Shown here piece by piece: positions 17,845 through 26,530 of a DNA stretch of 64,000 bases. Location of the stretch: positions 54,525-118,524 of the forward strand of contig JAPOZO010000002.1 in NCBI GenBank assembly GCA_026706025.1, written 5' to 3'. Origin of the DNA: Candidatus Poribacteria bacterium. GTDB lineage: Bacteria; Poribacteria; WGA-4E; WGA-3G. Numbering within the stretch: position 1 is the first letter of the stretch; each line of letters begins with the position of its first letter. The translations under genes and the position numbers were made by a program. The notes below the pieces were generated by a model. That model did no database searches. It had not been told where the DNA came from and saw nothing but the letters and a program-made list of their open reading frames with translations.

Positions 17845-18882
17845 TCAGGCAATAGGAACGGAGCGGCCGATTCGTGCGGATTCATAGAGCGCATCAAAGA
17901 TTTTCGCTATGTTCAGCACTTCTTCCGCAGGTACCGGAGACGGTAAGTCTTCCCGAACAGCCTTATGGAACGATTCAAATTCACTCAGTAATCCTGTAAG
18001 CAGTTTCGGCGTGTAATTCACCATCTCATCTTTCTTATCAAGGTAAATCTGAAGCGGTTCATAAGTGGCACCGGCTAAATCACCCATAAAGAACGTGCCG
18101 CCGATATTCTCAATGTGCGATGCCCACGCAGTCTCCAAGGTTACCGTCAACCCACTCTCAAAGCGGATCGTACCCATCGCGAAATCCTCGACCTCAAAAT
18201 CTTCAGGATTCCACTTACCCCACGGGTTGATGACATCCTTTTTATGTCCAAACTTTGTTACCGCCATTCCGAATGCCTCAACCGGTTTCGGGCAACCGAT
18301 CATCCAGAGCAACACATCTAAGATATGCACACCGATGTCAATCAGTGGTCCTCCACCTGCGATGGCTTTGCTCAGAAACGATGGCGAAGCCGGGACACCA
18401 CGCCGCCGCATCGCCATTGCACGGGCATAATACACATCACCAAAAAATCCTTCGTCATAGAGTTTCCGCAATGTACGCGCTTCAGCACGGAACCGAGATT
18501 GTAAACCGATCTGTAGAACCTTACCACTCGCTTTCTGGGCATCGACCATCGCTTGTCCGTCAATCGCGTTCGCAGCAATCGGCTTTTCGCAGATAACGTG
18601 CTTACCAGCGTTCAAGGCGGCAATAGTCGGTCCGGCGTGGAAATTATTCGGCGTGCAAACACTCACAGCATCAAGTTCATCCATCGCAGCCAATTCCTCG
18701 TAATCGCTGAAAACGTGCGGAATGTCGTGCTGTTTCGCGAACGCTTTCGCGCGGGATTCGTCAATGTCGCACGCAGCGATAATTGAAACACCCTTGACAC
18801 CTTTATGGCCGGGAAGGTGTTTACCGCCAGCAATACCACCACACCCAACAATACCTACCTTAACTTCTTTAACTTTAGCCAT
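17845..18882 (-). CDS. Gfo/Idh/MocA family oxidoreductase
   Basis: A 345-residue NAD(P)-dependent dehydrogenase. ATG 18882 is chosen because GAAGGAG lies 6 bases before it. The Rossmann loop VGIVGCGGIAGGKH, the EKP motif (VICEKPIAANAID, about residue 95) and the substrate-domain motif GGGPLIDIGVHILD are all present, followed by WASHIENIGGTFFMGD. The substrate is unknown. It lies 27 bases downstream of a phytanoyl-CoA dioxygenase-like gene on the same strand, so the two are probably one operon for oxidation of a common type of compound. Confidence 0.92.
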   Translation of the reverse strand: MAKVKEVKVGIVGCGGIAGGKHLPGHKGVKGVSIIAACDIDESRAKAFAKQHDIPHVFSDYEELAAMDELDAVSVCTPNNFHAGPTIAALNAGKHVICEKPIAANAIDGQAMVDAQKASGKVLQIGLQSRFRAEARTLRKLYDEGFFGDVYYARAMAMRRRGVPASPSFLSKAIAGGGPLIDIGVHILDVLLWMIGCPKPVEAFGMAVTKFGHKKDVINPWGKWNPEDFEVEDFAMGTIRFESGLTVTLETAWASHIENIGGTFFMGDLAGATYEPLQIYLDKKDEMVNYTPKLLTGLLSEFESFHKAVREDLPSPVPAEEVLNIAKIFDALYESARIGRSVPIA

Positions 18883-18909
18883 TTTTGCTCCTTCTTCACG
18901 CATTCTAAT

Positions 18910-19758
18910 TTAAACAGTAACAACTTGTGGGGCTTGCTCTAAATTCAAATTGTGTGCCGTTGCCCATTCTGTACCAGCCCAATGAATGCCGTTCGGGTCG
19001 CGCCTGCCCTGCGTATCCGTGGATGCGCCGAGAAACTGCCTACCAAGATCATCCAGATTTTCAACTACCGTTTCATCGGGTTGCAGGATATCGTCGTAAT
19101 ATCGTAGGTAGTAATCGGGTTTAACCCAGCGATAATGGTACCCGTAGATGACCACTTTAGAGATGTTCTCTCTGAAATTTAACCCCGCAGCATGATAGAT
19201 ACGACTCTCAAACAGGAACGCATCGCCTGCTTGGAGCAGCGGTTCATCATACGTAGGTGGATCGACTTCGCCTTCAGGGATACGCAGCGGTTCACTCAAT
19301 TTATTGCTCTGTCGGACAAACCATGTCGCCCCTGAGTTCGGCACACTGAAATCTGTTAAGCAATAGCCTACCTTCAAACCCACGCGTGGACACCCTTCGT
19401 GCCCGACATCTAAATGTACACCAACATCTCGATGCCAGTTACGGTTGTCAGGTTTTTCTGGTGTCTGTGGATGTTTGTAGATAAGCGCGGTATTCGTAAT
19501 ATGGATATTTGTACCGAGCAGTTGAAGAATCAACGGCACTGCCTTTGACTGTGTTGCAAGATCCGCAAATGCAGGTTCTTGCACCAAACCGTCCCGCCGA
19601 TGTGCGTAATAGCCGTGGTATTCAAACGATTCCATGAGGCGGTCGCCTGTTTCAGTCAAACGATCAATCATCTCGCTATCAATTGCAGAACGCACGATAA
19701 GATAACCGTTCTCATCAAATTCCTCGCGCTGTGCATCAGTCAACTGAACAAATTCCAT
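18910..19758 (-). CDS. Phytanoyl-CoA dioxygenase (PhyH) family protein, paralogue A
   Basis: A 282-residue Fe(II)/2-oxoglutarate-dependent oxygenase of the PhyH family. The start is ATG 19758 (MEFVQLTDAQREEFDENGY), with AAGGAA about 10 bases upstream; the frame is open further to 19827. The metal site is NWHRDVGVHLD (H-x-D) and a distal histidine in IYHAAGLNFR, followed by the 2-oxoglutarate-side region. It is strikingly similar along its length to the gene at 32162-32980 (GLVQEPAFA, LLGTNIHITNTAL, CPRVGLKV shared), so they are recent paralogues. The hydroxylated substrate cannot be told. It is in an operon with the Gfo/Idh gene. Confidence 0.9.
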   Translation of the reverse strand: MEFVQLTDAQREEFDENGYLIVRSAIDSEMIDRLTETGDRLMESFEYHGYYAHRRDGLVQEPAFADLATQSKAVPLILQLLGTNIHITNTALIYKHPQTPEKPDNRNWHRDVGVHLDVGHEGCPRVGLKVGYCLTDFSVPNSGATWFVRQSNKLSEPLRIPEGEVDPPTYDEPLLQAGDAFLFESRIYHAAGLNFRENISKVVIYGYHYRWVKPDYYLRYYDDILQPDETVVENLDDLGRQFLGASTDTQGRRDPNGIHWAGTEWATAHNLNLEQAPQVVTV

Positions 19759-19965
19759 TTTTTTAATTTTCCTTGTGGTTAAGGTGAGTGGATTGGGAAT
19801 TGACGTTTCTTTCTCTGGAGCCGTCAACCCCTACGGGCTTGACTTGATTTTTTGAATTAATTTTAAGAGACCTTAACGAACAACCGTAGGTTGTATCGTG
19901 CCGTTCTCTGCTTAGGTCAAACTCACGTTCAGAGATGGGCTTGCAAGTTTTGCCCTGATAGTGGG

Positions 19966-19994
19966 TTGATAGACACGTGGAAATATGCTATCAT
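19966..19994 (+). promoter_or_regulatory. Sigma-70-type promoter upstream of the TPR gene
   Basis: TTGATA (19966-19971) and TATCAT (19989-19994) are exactly 17 bases apart, pointing towards the TPR gene at 20168. The rest of the 19759-20167 gap holds only the repeat at 20085-20160. A very similar promoter (GTGATA-17-TATCAT) lies at 33012-33040, also divergent from a PhyH paralogue. Confidence 0.55.
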
Positions 19995-20084
19995 GAATGC
20001 AAAATCGTGTCTACAGATTAACAAACAGTGATAGGACTATTTAGTTTTCTATTTTATTCTGTTTTTAGTTAACCAAACCCGGTA

Positions 20085-20160
20085 GGTGCGGTTTCCTAAC
20101 CGCACCGGCTCGATAAAAGAAGACCTGAAACCCTATAATTTCTTAAAACTGAATAACCCT
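20085..20160. repeat. Palindromic repeat with conserved tail, copy at 20 kb
   Basis: GGTGCGGTT (20085-20093) and AACCGCACC (20098-20106) pair around TCCT. A tail follows, ending TTCTTAAAACTGAATAACCC. The same palindrome plus tail is found at 28744-28820, and palindrome-only variants at 28306-28327 and 28377-28398. The tail resembles the right end of the MITE-like repeat at 2660 and 39619. Confidence 0.7.
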
Positions 20161-20167
20161 AAGAACA

Positions 20168-21310
20168 GTGAAAACGAATCTTTTCTGTCTTTCTTTATTA
20201 ATTTTCTTATCCGTGGTGTGTCTCGTGCCAGCAGAACAAGGCACACCCACCGAGGCAGCACACGCCTATCAGACGGGTTTGCAAGCACTCACTCGGAAAG
20301 ATAATCGCACTGCGCTCGCAGCGTTCCAGCGAGCAATAAAACTGGACGCATCGCACGCTGAGGCACATTATCAACTCGGTGTGCTATACGGCAGGCAATC
20401 GCAGTGGAAACCAGCAATTCAGGCACTCCAAAATGCCATCAATCTCACGCCCGATTTTGCCGATGCGCACGTTCGTCTCGGCGAGGCATATCTGATCGGT
20501 ATGGCGAACGCGGAAGATGCCGTTAAACCGCTGCAACGCGCTTTACAACTGCAGCCCGACCTCTTTAAAGCACGCAGGCTTTTAGGTGCCGCCTACCTGC
20601 GTCTGAACCAAATCGATGAAGCAATCCATCACCTTAAACGGATACCGCATGACAATGAGGCACGTTACATTCTCGGTCTCGCCTACTTCCAAGCAGAGGA
20701 TTTTACGCAAGCAATACCCCATTTTGAAGCAGTTATTAAACGCCAAAGTCGGCACGCGAAAGCACATTTCAATCTGGGAAACTGTTATCTACGCACTGGG
20801 AAAATTACCGAGGGACGCGCTGCGCTCCGTACATTTGAGAAACTCACCCGTGAAGAGGAACAACTGACAACACTCCAACGTTTGATTCTCGACAATCCAC
20901 AACGCCTTCGACTCCGTTATCAACTCGCTGAACTGCACATCAAACGAACAGAATGGAAACCCGCGATTGCGGAGCTCAAAGCGTGTCTTACTATCGCTCC
21001 ACAGGATGAGAAGGCATCCGAATTGCTCGGTTATAGTTATCTTCAAACAGAGGCTTACATGGACGCACTTGAGATATACGGAAACCTCGTTGAAGCACAT
21101 CCAAAGAGTGCAGTGTACCGGAATAGTCTCGGTATTGTCTATATGATGCTAAAAAAACATCGGCAGGCAATTACGCAATTTGAGACCGCAGTCCGTCTTA
21201 ACACAACGAACCCACAACTCTATCGAAACTTGGCAAATACCTATCGGCAAATCGGCGAACAGGCGAAAGCAGAGCAGGCATATCAACGCTACCGCTCTCT
21301 GACAAAGTAA
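20168..21310 (+). CDS. Exported TPR-repeat protein
   Basis: A 380-residue protein starting at GTG 20168, with a signal peptide MKTNLFCLSLLIFLSVVCLV cut near PAEQG. The mature protein is almost all tetratricopeptide repeats of 34 residues, about ten units (AYQTGLQALTRKDNRTALAA, AHYQLGVLYGRQSQWKPAIQ, AHVRLGEAYLIGMANAEDAV, YRNSLGIVYMMLKKHRQAIT). TPR proteins bind other proteins; the partner is unknown. No catalytic domain is present. The repeat at 20085-20160 lies just before the start and could affect its leader. No strong ribosome binding site is seen, so the start is moderately certain. Confidence 0.85.
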   Translation: MKTNLFCLSLLIFLSVVCLVPAEQGTPTEAAHAYQTGLQALTRKDNRTALAAFQRAIKLDASHAEAHYQLGVLYGRQSQWKPAIQALQNAINLTPDFADAHVRLGEAYLIGMANAEDAVKPLQRALQLQPDLFKARRLLGAAYLRLNQIDEAIHHLKRIPHDNEARYILGLAYFQAEDFTQAIPHFEAVIKRQSRHAKAHFNLGNCYLRTGKITEGRAALRTFEKLTREEEQLTTLQRLILDNPQRLRLRYQLAELHIKRTEWKPAIAELKACLTIAPQDEKASELLGYSYLQTEAYMDALEIYGNLVEAHPKSAVYRNSLGIVYMMLKKHRQAITQFETAVRLNTTNPQLYRNLANTYRQIGEQAKAEQAYQRYRSLTK

Positions 21311-21479
21311 TACCATTTCTATTTGGACAGTTTGCATAACAAGTACCATTCAAAGTCCCCCTGATAAGGGGGATTTAGGGGGTTCTTCCAAGATAGAAGT
21401 TCTTATTTGGGCAATACCTTCTACAAATATAATATATTAGAAATCCTATAAGTTTCAGATTAAAAGCGTACGCAACACT

Positions 21480-23036
21480 ATGAACAATTCACAATCTCAG
21501 TCCTCGAGTGCCACCAATAGTGCCCGCGCCTCGCAGCGGCAAAACCAGCAACTCCAGCAAGAACATGCTGATGTGTGCGTTATCGGCTCTGGGGCAGGCG
21601 GTGCTGTCGTCGCAAAAGAACTCGCTGAAGCTGGGTTATCAGTAATCATTTTAGAGGCAGGCGAAAATCACGACCCTTCCACTTTCGGTAACTACGAACC
21701 AGAGATGCTGCGCCGCCTCTTCTGGGATAACGGCTTACGGCGCACACGCGATGGCGCGATCGTTATCTCGCAAGGCAGAGGGGTCGGCGGTTCAACCGTA
21801 CATAACCTCTGCTACGCTGTCCGCCCACCACAAGTACTATTAGATAGGTGGGGTGTTCCAGACCTCTCAGCCAACTTTGCGCGTGTGGAGCAGATGCTCG
21901 GTGTCACACAGATACAGGAACCGGACGTGAACCGCCTAAATGCTGTTATTCGTCGCGGATGCGAAGTGATGAAGTGGCGCGGTGTCGTGCAAAGGCACAA
22001 TAGGGGTGCCTGCCCTACGTGCGGATCGCAGTGCCTTTTCGGATGCCCACTCTCGAAATCAACTCAGGACAACCCCACAAGAAGTGGCAAACAGAGTATG
22101 GCGGTTACGTATATCCCTTTGGCACTTGCCGCAGGCGCACGACTCTATAGCAACTGCACCGCTGAGAAAATCCATACGGAAAAAAATAGAGTCGTTGGTG
22201 TTTCTGCACAACTGCCATCAGGCAAGTTGGATATCCAGAGCAAAGCGGTGGTACTCGCCGCCGGTGCCATCAACTCACCACAACTCTGGTTAAAAAGCCG
22301 GCTGCCGAACACAAACCGACAGGTAGGAAAAAATCTCCACTTGCATCCGGCTGTTTTTGTCGGTGGGATTTTCAACGAAACCATTGACGGACACCTCGGC
22401 ATCCCGCAAAGTTACTATATTGATGAGTTCCTCAACTTAGAAAAGTCTCGGAGTAGTGGTTACCTACTCATGCCTGCCTTCGGTTCGCAGATGATAGTCG
22501 CTGCAAGCCTTCCGGGATTCGGTGAGGATCATCGAGAACTGATGGAACGCTACCGCCACATCGCTGCGCTCCTCGTTCTCTTACATGACCGAACAACCGG
22601 ACGAGTCTCAGTCAATTACAGAGGCGCGCCAAATATCGCATACCGACTCCGGCGATCAGATAAAAGGATGTTGGTAGAAGGCGCAATCAACGCCGCCCGC
22701 CTACTTTTCGCTGCCGGCGCAACAGAGATTGTGATGCCCTATACACAACATTTCCCTATCAAAACAGAAATGGATCTTGAGATTGTCCGCCGACGCGGCA
22801 TCGTCCCAAATGACATCATGCTCGCTTCAAGTCATCCGCAAGGCACACTCCGAATGGGTGAAAATCCGAACCGAAACGTCGTCAAGCTTTCAGGGGAATC
22901 CCATGCAGTGAAAGGTTTATTTGTTGCCGATGCGAGCCTCTTTCCAACCTCTATCGGCGTACCACCAACCTTGGCAATCGCAGCACTCGCTGAGCATGTT
23001 GCAAACCAGATAATCGAAAGTGGTATTGTCCAGTAG
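21480..23036 (+). CDS. GMC-type FAD-dependent oxidoreductase with cysteine cluster
   Basis: A 518-residue flavoprotein of the glucose-methanol-choline family. A Ser/Gln-rich tail of about 30 residues precedes the FAD-binding loop VCVIGSGAGGAVVAKELAEA (32-51); GRGVGGSTVHNLCYAVRP follows at about 99. A cysteine cluster C178-x2-C181-x3-C185-x3-C189 lies mid-protein, similar to that in alcohol and sugar dehydrogenases of this family. The C-terminal catalytic part holds SSHPQGTLRMGENP and ADASLFPTSIGVPPTLAI. It oxidises an alcohol or sugar, identity unknown. No signal peptide or clear ribosome binding site. The next gene starts 14 bases after its stop. Confidence 0.9.
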   Translation: MNNSQSQSSSATNSARASQRQNQQLQQEHADVCVIGSGAGGAVVAKELAEAGLSVIILEAGENHDPSTFGNYEPEMLRRLFWDNGLRRTRDGAIVISQGRGVGGSTVHNLCYAVRPPQVLLDRWGVPDLSANFARVEQMLGVTQIQEPDVNRLNAVIRRGCEVMKWRGVVQRHNRGACPTCGSQCLFGCPLSKSTQDNPTRSGKQSMAVTYIPLALAAGARLYSNCTAEKIHTEKNRVVGVSAQLPSGKLDIQSKAVVLAAGAINSPQLWLKSRLPNTNRQVGKNLHLHPAVFVGGIFNETIDGHLGIPQSYYIDEFLNLEKSRSSGYLLMPAFGSQMIVAASLPGFGEDHRELMERYRHIAALLVLLHDRTTGRVSVNYRGAPNIAYRLRRSDKRMLVEGAINAARLLFAAGATEIVMPYTQHFPIKTEMDLEIVRRRGIVPNDIMLASSHPQGTLRMGENPNRNVVKLSGESHAVKGLFVADASLFPTSIGVPPTLAIAALAEHVANQIIESGIVQ

Positions 23037-23049
23037 TGCCAACAAATCT

Positions 23050-24012
23050 ATGATTGAATCAATCGCTCACCATCCACTTGGAAACTTCCCGACACCCGTG
23101 CAACGTCTCTCAAACCTTGAGCGAACCCTCGGTTTCCAGTCCCTCTGGATAAAACGAGACGATCTGAGCGGCCCGTTGGGAGGGGGCAACAAGGTGCGAA
23201 AACTGGAGTATATGTTTGCAGCGGCAGCACAAGCAGACCTTAAAGAGACACTCTTCACAATCGGGCCGACAGGTTCTAACCATGTTCGGGCAACAGCGGT
23301 CTACGGCAAAGCGTCTGGATTCCAAGTAGAGTGCTTGCTCTTTAAACAACCGCCTACTGACTATTCCGAAAAGAACTATCGCACAATTTGTGAACACGCT
23401 GATCAGATCTATGAGGTTAAGCGTATGGAGACGATGTTTGCGCGTTACGCTTATGAACAGATAAAAACGACGCTTGGCATCGGAGAGGAACGCTATTTCA
23501 TTCCAGCCGGTGGTTCGGCACCGCTCGGGTCTGTCGGCTATGTGAAAGCAGTTTCGGAACTGAAATCACAGATTGAGGAGGGAGTGCTTCCAGAACCGAG
23601 ATTTATCTTCGTACCGGTAGGGACGTGTGGTACTATGGCGGGTTTAGAAGTTGGGGTCCGGCTTGCGGGGTTACAATCCCGGATTGTCGGTGTCCGTGTC
23701 GCTGACCGCGTGGTCGCAAACGCGTGGGCAATTTCTCATATGGTACGGCGGACCCTTCGCCTCATGGGTGCAGTGGATTCAAGTAATATTCACGCGCGCA
23801 GCATTGAACTCTGGCATGACGATTTTGGGGACGGGTACGCTATCCCCACCGAAGCTGGCAAACGCGCTGTCGCTATGATGGCTGAACATGAGGGGCTCAC
23901 GCTTGAAAATACCTATACCGGTAAGGCACTATCAGGACTTATCCATTATGTAAAGGCGCACGGATACGAAGACGAACCGATGTTATTTTGGCATACCTAC
24001 GGTACAACCTAA
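23050..24012 (+). CDS. D-cysteine desulfhydrase / ACC deaminase family PLP enzyme
   Basis: A 320-residue PLP enzyme of the 1-aminocyclopropane-1-carboxylate deaminase/D-cysteine desulfhydrase family. ATG 23050 is preferred because it begins at the conserved HPLGNFPTPVQRL segment; GTG 23020 would overlap the previous gene. The PLP lysine is K51 in GPLGGGNKVRKLEYM, and the phosphate-binding region is seen in FTIGPTGSNHVRATA and FVPVGTCGTMAGLEVG. True ACC deaminases and D-cysteine desulfhydrases cannot be separated by eye; the latter is the commoner bacterial activity. It is probably co-transcribed with the GMC oxidoreductase. Confidence 0.88.
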   Translation: MIESIAHHPLGNFPTPVQRLSNLERTLGFQSLWIKRDDLSGPLGGGNKVRKLEYMFAAAAQADLKETLFTIGPTGSNHVRATAVYGKASGFQVECLLFKQPPTDYSEKNYRTICEHADQIYEVKRMETMFARYAYEQIKTTLGIGEERYFIPAGGSAPLGSVGYVKAVSELKSQIEEGVLPEPRFIFVPVGTCGTMAGLEVGVRLAGLQSRIVGVRVADRVVANAWAISHMVRRTLRLMGAVDSSNIHARSIELWHDDFGDGYAIPTEAGKRAVAMMAEHEGLTLENTYTGKALSGLIHYVKAHGYEDEPMLFWHTYGTT

Positions 24013-24059
24013 CCTCAGTATATTCGTCCAATGTGATCAAAAAATAAAAAGGAAAACCG

Positions 24060-25145
24060 ATGAAAACAGACAATGGAAAACCGAGTTTCGTGCAATCGGG
24101 CATGCCTATAATCGACGCTGACCTCCACAACCGATTGCCTACACTCCGAATGCTCTATCCGTACCTACCCGATTACTGGTGCGACTATTGCGAAGAATCT
24201 GGTTTTCCGGGACCCGACGCGGATGACTATCCAGAGGGTGTGCCGACCTCAACACGTCCAGAAATCACGCAGCCCTCAAAAAACCGTCCCGCATCGGATT
24301 TAGCACTCTTACGTAAGCATGCCCTCGATTTTTGGGAGGTTAAGTACGGCATACTTACCTGTGGATTTCGGGTGCAGAGCGTACACAATGAAGACCTCGC
24401 TGCAGCGCTTGCCTCGGCAGTCAACGATTGGCAGATTGAACATTGGCTCGACCCGGAACCGCGTTTACGTGCTTCACTAATAGTACCAAGCCAAAATCCT
24501 GAACTCGCAGTAAAGGAGATTGAACGTTTAGGAGGACACCCAGGCTTCGTCCAAGTAATGCTACCTGCCCGATCACAGGTGCCTTACGGCAATAGACGCT
24601 ATCATCCGATCTACGCTGCGGTGCTCCGTCATCAACTCGTAGTCGGTATCCATTACGGCGGCGCACCCGGATTGCCACCAACATCTGTGGGATGGCCCTC
24701 AACTTACCTTGAAGAATACGTCGGTATGTCGCAGGTGTTTCAAGCGCAGGTCTTGAGTCTCGTATCAGAGGGAGTTTTTGACAAGTTTCCTGACTTACGC
24801 GTCGCACTCATAGAAACCGGTGTTACATGGATGCCATCGCTCATGTGGCGGTTTGATAAAGAGTGGCGCGGCTTGCGAAGTCTGACACCATGGGTAAAGC
24901 GGCCCCCATCAGCATATATCCGAGAACACATCCGCCTGACACTCCAACCCATTGACGCACCGCCCACTGCAGCAGAACTCCTTCAGCTTGTCGGTCAACT
25001 CGACTCCGAAGACATGTTAATGTTTTCGAGCGACTATCCGCACTGGCACTATGATACTCCGGAAGAGGCTTTTCCAGCACACTTACCCCAATCGCTGACA
25101 CGCAAAATTTTGTCCGAAAATGCGCGGGAATTCTACCGCCTCTAA
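24060..25145 (+). CDS. Amidohydrolase-2 family metal-dependent hydrolase, paralogue A
   Basis: A 361-residue TIM-barrel enzyme of the amidohydrolase-2 family (decarboxylases and hydrolases such as the ACMSD group). The N-terminal metal motif is IIDADLHNRLP (D-x-H), a central histidine occurs in VGIHYGGAPG, and the C-terminal aspartate in FSSDYPHWHYDTPE. Other family blocks are DFWEVKYGILTCGF, LASAVNDWQIEHWLDPEPRL and LRVALIETGVTWMPSLMWRF. It is full length and a clear paralogue of the gene at 31059-32147. AAGGAAAA lies before the ATG. The substrate is not evident; the adjacent oxidoreductases suggest a catabolic route. Confidence 0.88.
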   Translation: MKTDNGKPSFVQSGMPIIDADLHNRLPTLRMLYPYLPDYWCDYCEESGFPGPDADDYPEGVPTSTRPEITQPSKNRPASDLALLRKHALDFWEVKYGILTCGFRVQSVHNEDLAAALASAVNDWQIEHWLDPEPRLRASLIVPSQNPELAVKEIERLGGHPGFVQVMLPARSQVPYGNRRYHPIYAAVLRHQLVVGIHYGGAPGLPPTSVGWPSTYLEEYVGMSQVFQAQVLSLVSEGVFDKFPDLRVALIETGVTWMPSLMWRFDKEWRGLRSLTPWVKRPPSAYIREHIRLTLQPIDAPPTAAELLQLVGQLDSEDMLMFSSDYPHWHYDTPEEAFPAHLPQSLTRKILSENAREFYRL

Positions 25146-25159
25146 AATAGACGTTTGGT

Positions 25160-25188
25160 TTGACAACTCCTTGACAATGTATTATACT
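25160..25188 (+). promoter_or_regulatory. Near-consensus sigma-70 promoter
   Basis: TTGACA (25160-25165) and TATACT (25183-25188), spacer exactly 17 bases, just after the amidohydrolase stop. It should drive the small ORF at 25211 and the AbiU2-like gene. It is among the best promoter matches in the window, marking the start of an accessory block. Confidence 0.7.
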
Positions 25189-25210
25189 TAAACGTGAATT
25201 GGACATAACT

Positions 25211-25327
25211 TTGGATAGAAGATTGAAACTGCCTGAACCTCCTAAGCCAGATGGAACATTCGTGATTTTTGATTTTTCGTTTAACCCAGTCTACGCGTTT
25301 TTTCCATTTGGGGAGTACTTAAAATGA
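25211..25327 (+). CDS. 38-residue ORF preceding the AbiU2-like gene
   Basis: A short frame from TTG 25211 to a TGA that overlaps the next ATG (ATGA at 25324-25327). It would encode MDRRLKLPEPPKPDGTFVIF followed by an aromatic-rich tail ending FGEYLK. An in-frame stop just upstream means no longer start exists, and no good ribosome binding site is seen. It lies between the promoter and the AbiU2-like gene. It may be a small partner protein, a coupling leader peptide, the remnant of a larger gene, or chance. Confidence 0.3.
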   Translation: MDRRLKLPEPPKPDGTFVIFDFSFNPVYAFFPFGEYLK

Positions 25328-26136
25328 ATCAGAAGTTTGAGAAAAGTCAAAAATTGGAAAAGTGGCTCGGATGGATGGAGACGATTCACAACGATATTCA
25401 AGTGCTTGTTGAAGACGCAAACATGTTCTGGGAAGTCCAGGACATGATCCGTGAAAACCCACGTATCCAACAGCCTAATGCCTTCTATAGTTATCTCGCG
25501 AGGACGTATTGCTCTCATGCGGCAGCAGGAATCCGTCGGCAGACTGAATTGCAGAAGGATAGCATATCTTTTGTAAAATTGCTTGACGAAATTGCTAAAA
25601 ACCCTGAAGAGCTCTCCAGTGACTACTTCAATTCCCGCCATCCTCATTCTAATGGACCCGACTTGGATCAAGTAGTAGGTAAGGCAGATCTTGAAGCAGT
25701 AGGAATTGTTGGCACTTCTCAACTGAAGGAAATCATAAAAATGGATGGCTTTGCGTCATACGCAGATGCAAGTGGGGCATACGTTTGTCCACAGATGGTA
25801 AAAAATGATAAGGCGCGACTTAAATCCAAAGCAAAAATACTTGCGGAGTTTGCTGATAAGCGGATTGCCCATTGGGATGAGCGCGAGTTGAAAGTCGTTC
25901 CGTCCTTCGAGACATTAGATGATTGCATCAAATTGATAGATCAGACGTATGTGAAGTACCATTTTCTGTTTCATGCTGAATCAATGGACACATTGATGCC
26001 GCCCTATCAATACAAGTGGAAAAGTATTTTTTGTGAGCCCTGGGTAAAGGTTGGCTTTGGAAGTGCCGAAGGGCTTATTGACATTAGTGAGGATTTTGAC
26101 GATGAACTTCCAGACTTCAGAGAGTATACGGAATGA
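25324..26136 (+). CDS. HEPN/AbiU2-like protein
   Basis: A 270-residue soluble, alpha-helical protein. The segment CSHAAAGIRRQTELQKDSIS followed by FVKLLDEIAKNPE (about 63-95) and the later FADKRIAHWDERELK (176-190) resemble the AbiU2 HEPN domain as I recall it. HEPN proteins are often RNases in abortive infection or toxin-antitoxin systems, but the canonical R-x4-6-H is not obvious: R180 is only two residues before H183, so catalysis is uncertain. The C-terminus is acidic (DISEDFDDELPDF). The ribosome binding region is GGGGAG, 10 bases before ATG. The stop overlaps the next start (ATGA). Confidence 0.55.
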   Translation: MNQKFEKSQKLEKWLGWMETIHNDIQVLVEDANMFWEVQDMIRENPRIQQPNAFYSYLARTYCSHAAAGIRRQTELQKDSISFVKLLDEIAKNPEELSSDYFNSRHPHSNGPDLDQVVGKADLEAVGIVGTSQLKEIIKMDGFASYADASGAYVCPQMVKNDKARLKSKAKILAEFADKRIAHWDERELKVVPSFETLDDCIKLIDQTYVKYHFLFHAESMDTLMPPYQYKWKSIFCEPWVKVGFGSAEGLIDISEDFDDELPDFREYTE

Positions 26137-26387
26137 AATATCTGCTGAGTTTAGGGAAACTCGTTTTAAACAAACCTTTTGAGAAGTTGTTTCCAGAACA
26201 ACTCGATTTCAATCGTATTGAAATATTGGATATCACAGTTGACTGCCTAATCAAGCTTACCACCTTGCCTTTTCACCATCGAGATCCGTTTGACCGGTTG
26301 ATAATTGCACAAGCACTCGTTGAGGGATTTCCAATTATTGGTGCAGATACGATTTTTGATGCTTACGGGATAAACAGGGAATGGTGA
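26133..26387 (+). pseudogene. N-terminally truncated PIN-domain (VapC-like) protein
   Basis: The 84 residues match the C-terminal two thirds of a PIN-domain toxin of the type ending LPFHHRDPFDRLIIAQAL, GADTIFDAYGI and REW. The first 40-50 residues, which carry the first catalytic aspartate (usually in L-L-D-T-H-x-L-L-W), are absent, because the sequence before the ATG belongs to the AbiU2-like frame. The retained start MKYLLSLGKLVLNKPFEKLF corresponds to mid-domain. The start overlaps the upstream stop by ATGA, so it could still be translated by coupling. It is either a decayed toxin or a fragment kept as a partner of the HEPN protein. Confidence 0.65.
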
Positions 26388-26530
26388 TGGTGTGAATCCT
26401 ATAGCAATTTCCTTTTCTGTCCTTAATCCACAGTCGTCTTCATCGGAAAAACCCTTATTAGTTTCATCCTGTATCCGATTCCTAATCCTAATGCAAATGG
26501 GGCTGTGCAAGTAAACCAGAGGAGACAGCA

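Noticed and set aside
25171..25188. The second TTGACA at 25171 as the -35 box
   Set aside because: It is only 6 bases from TATACT; the TTGACA at 25160 gives the proper 17-base spacing.
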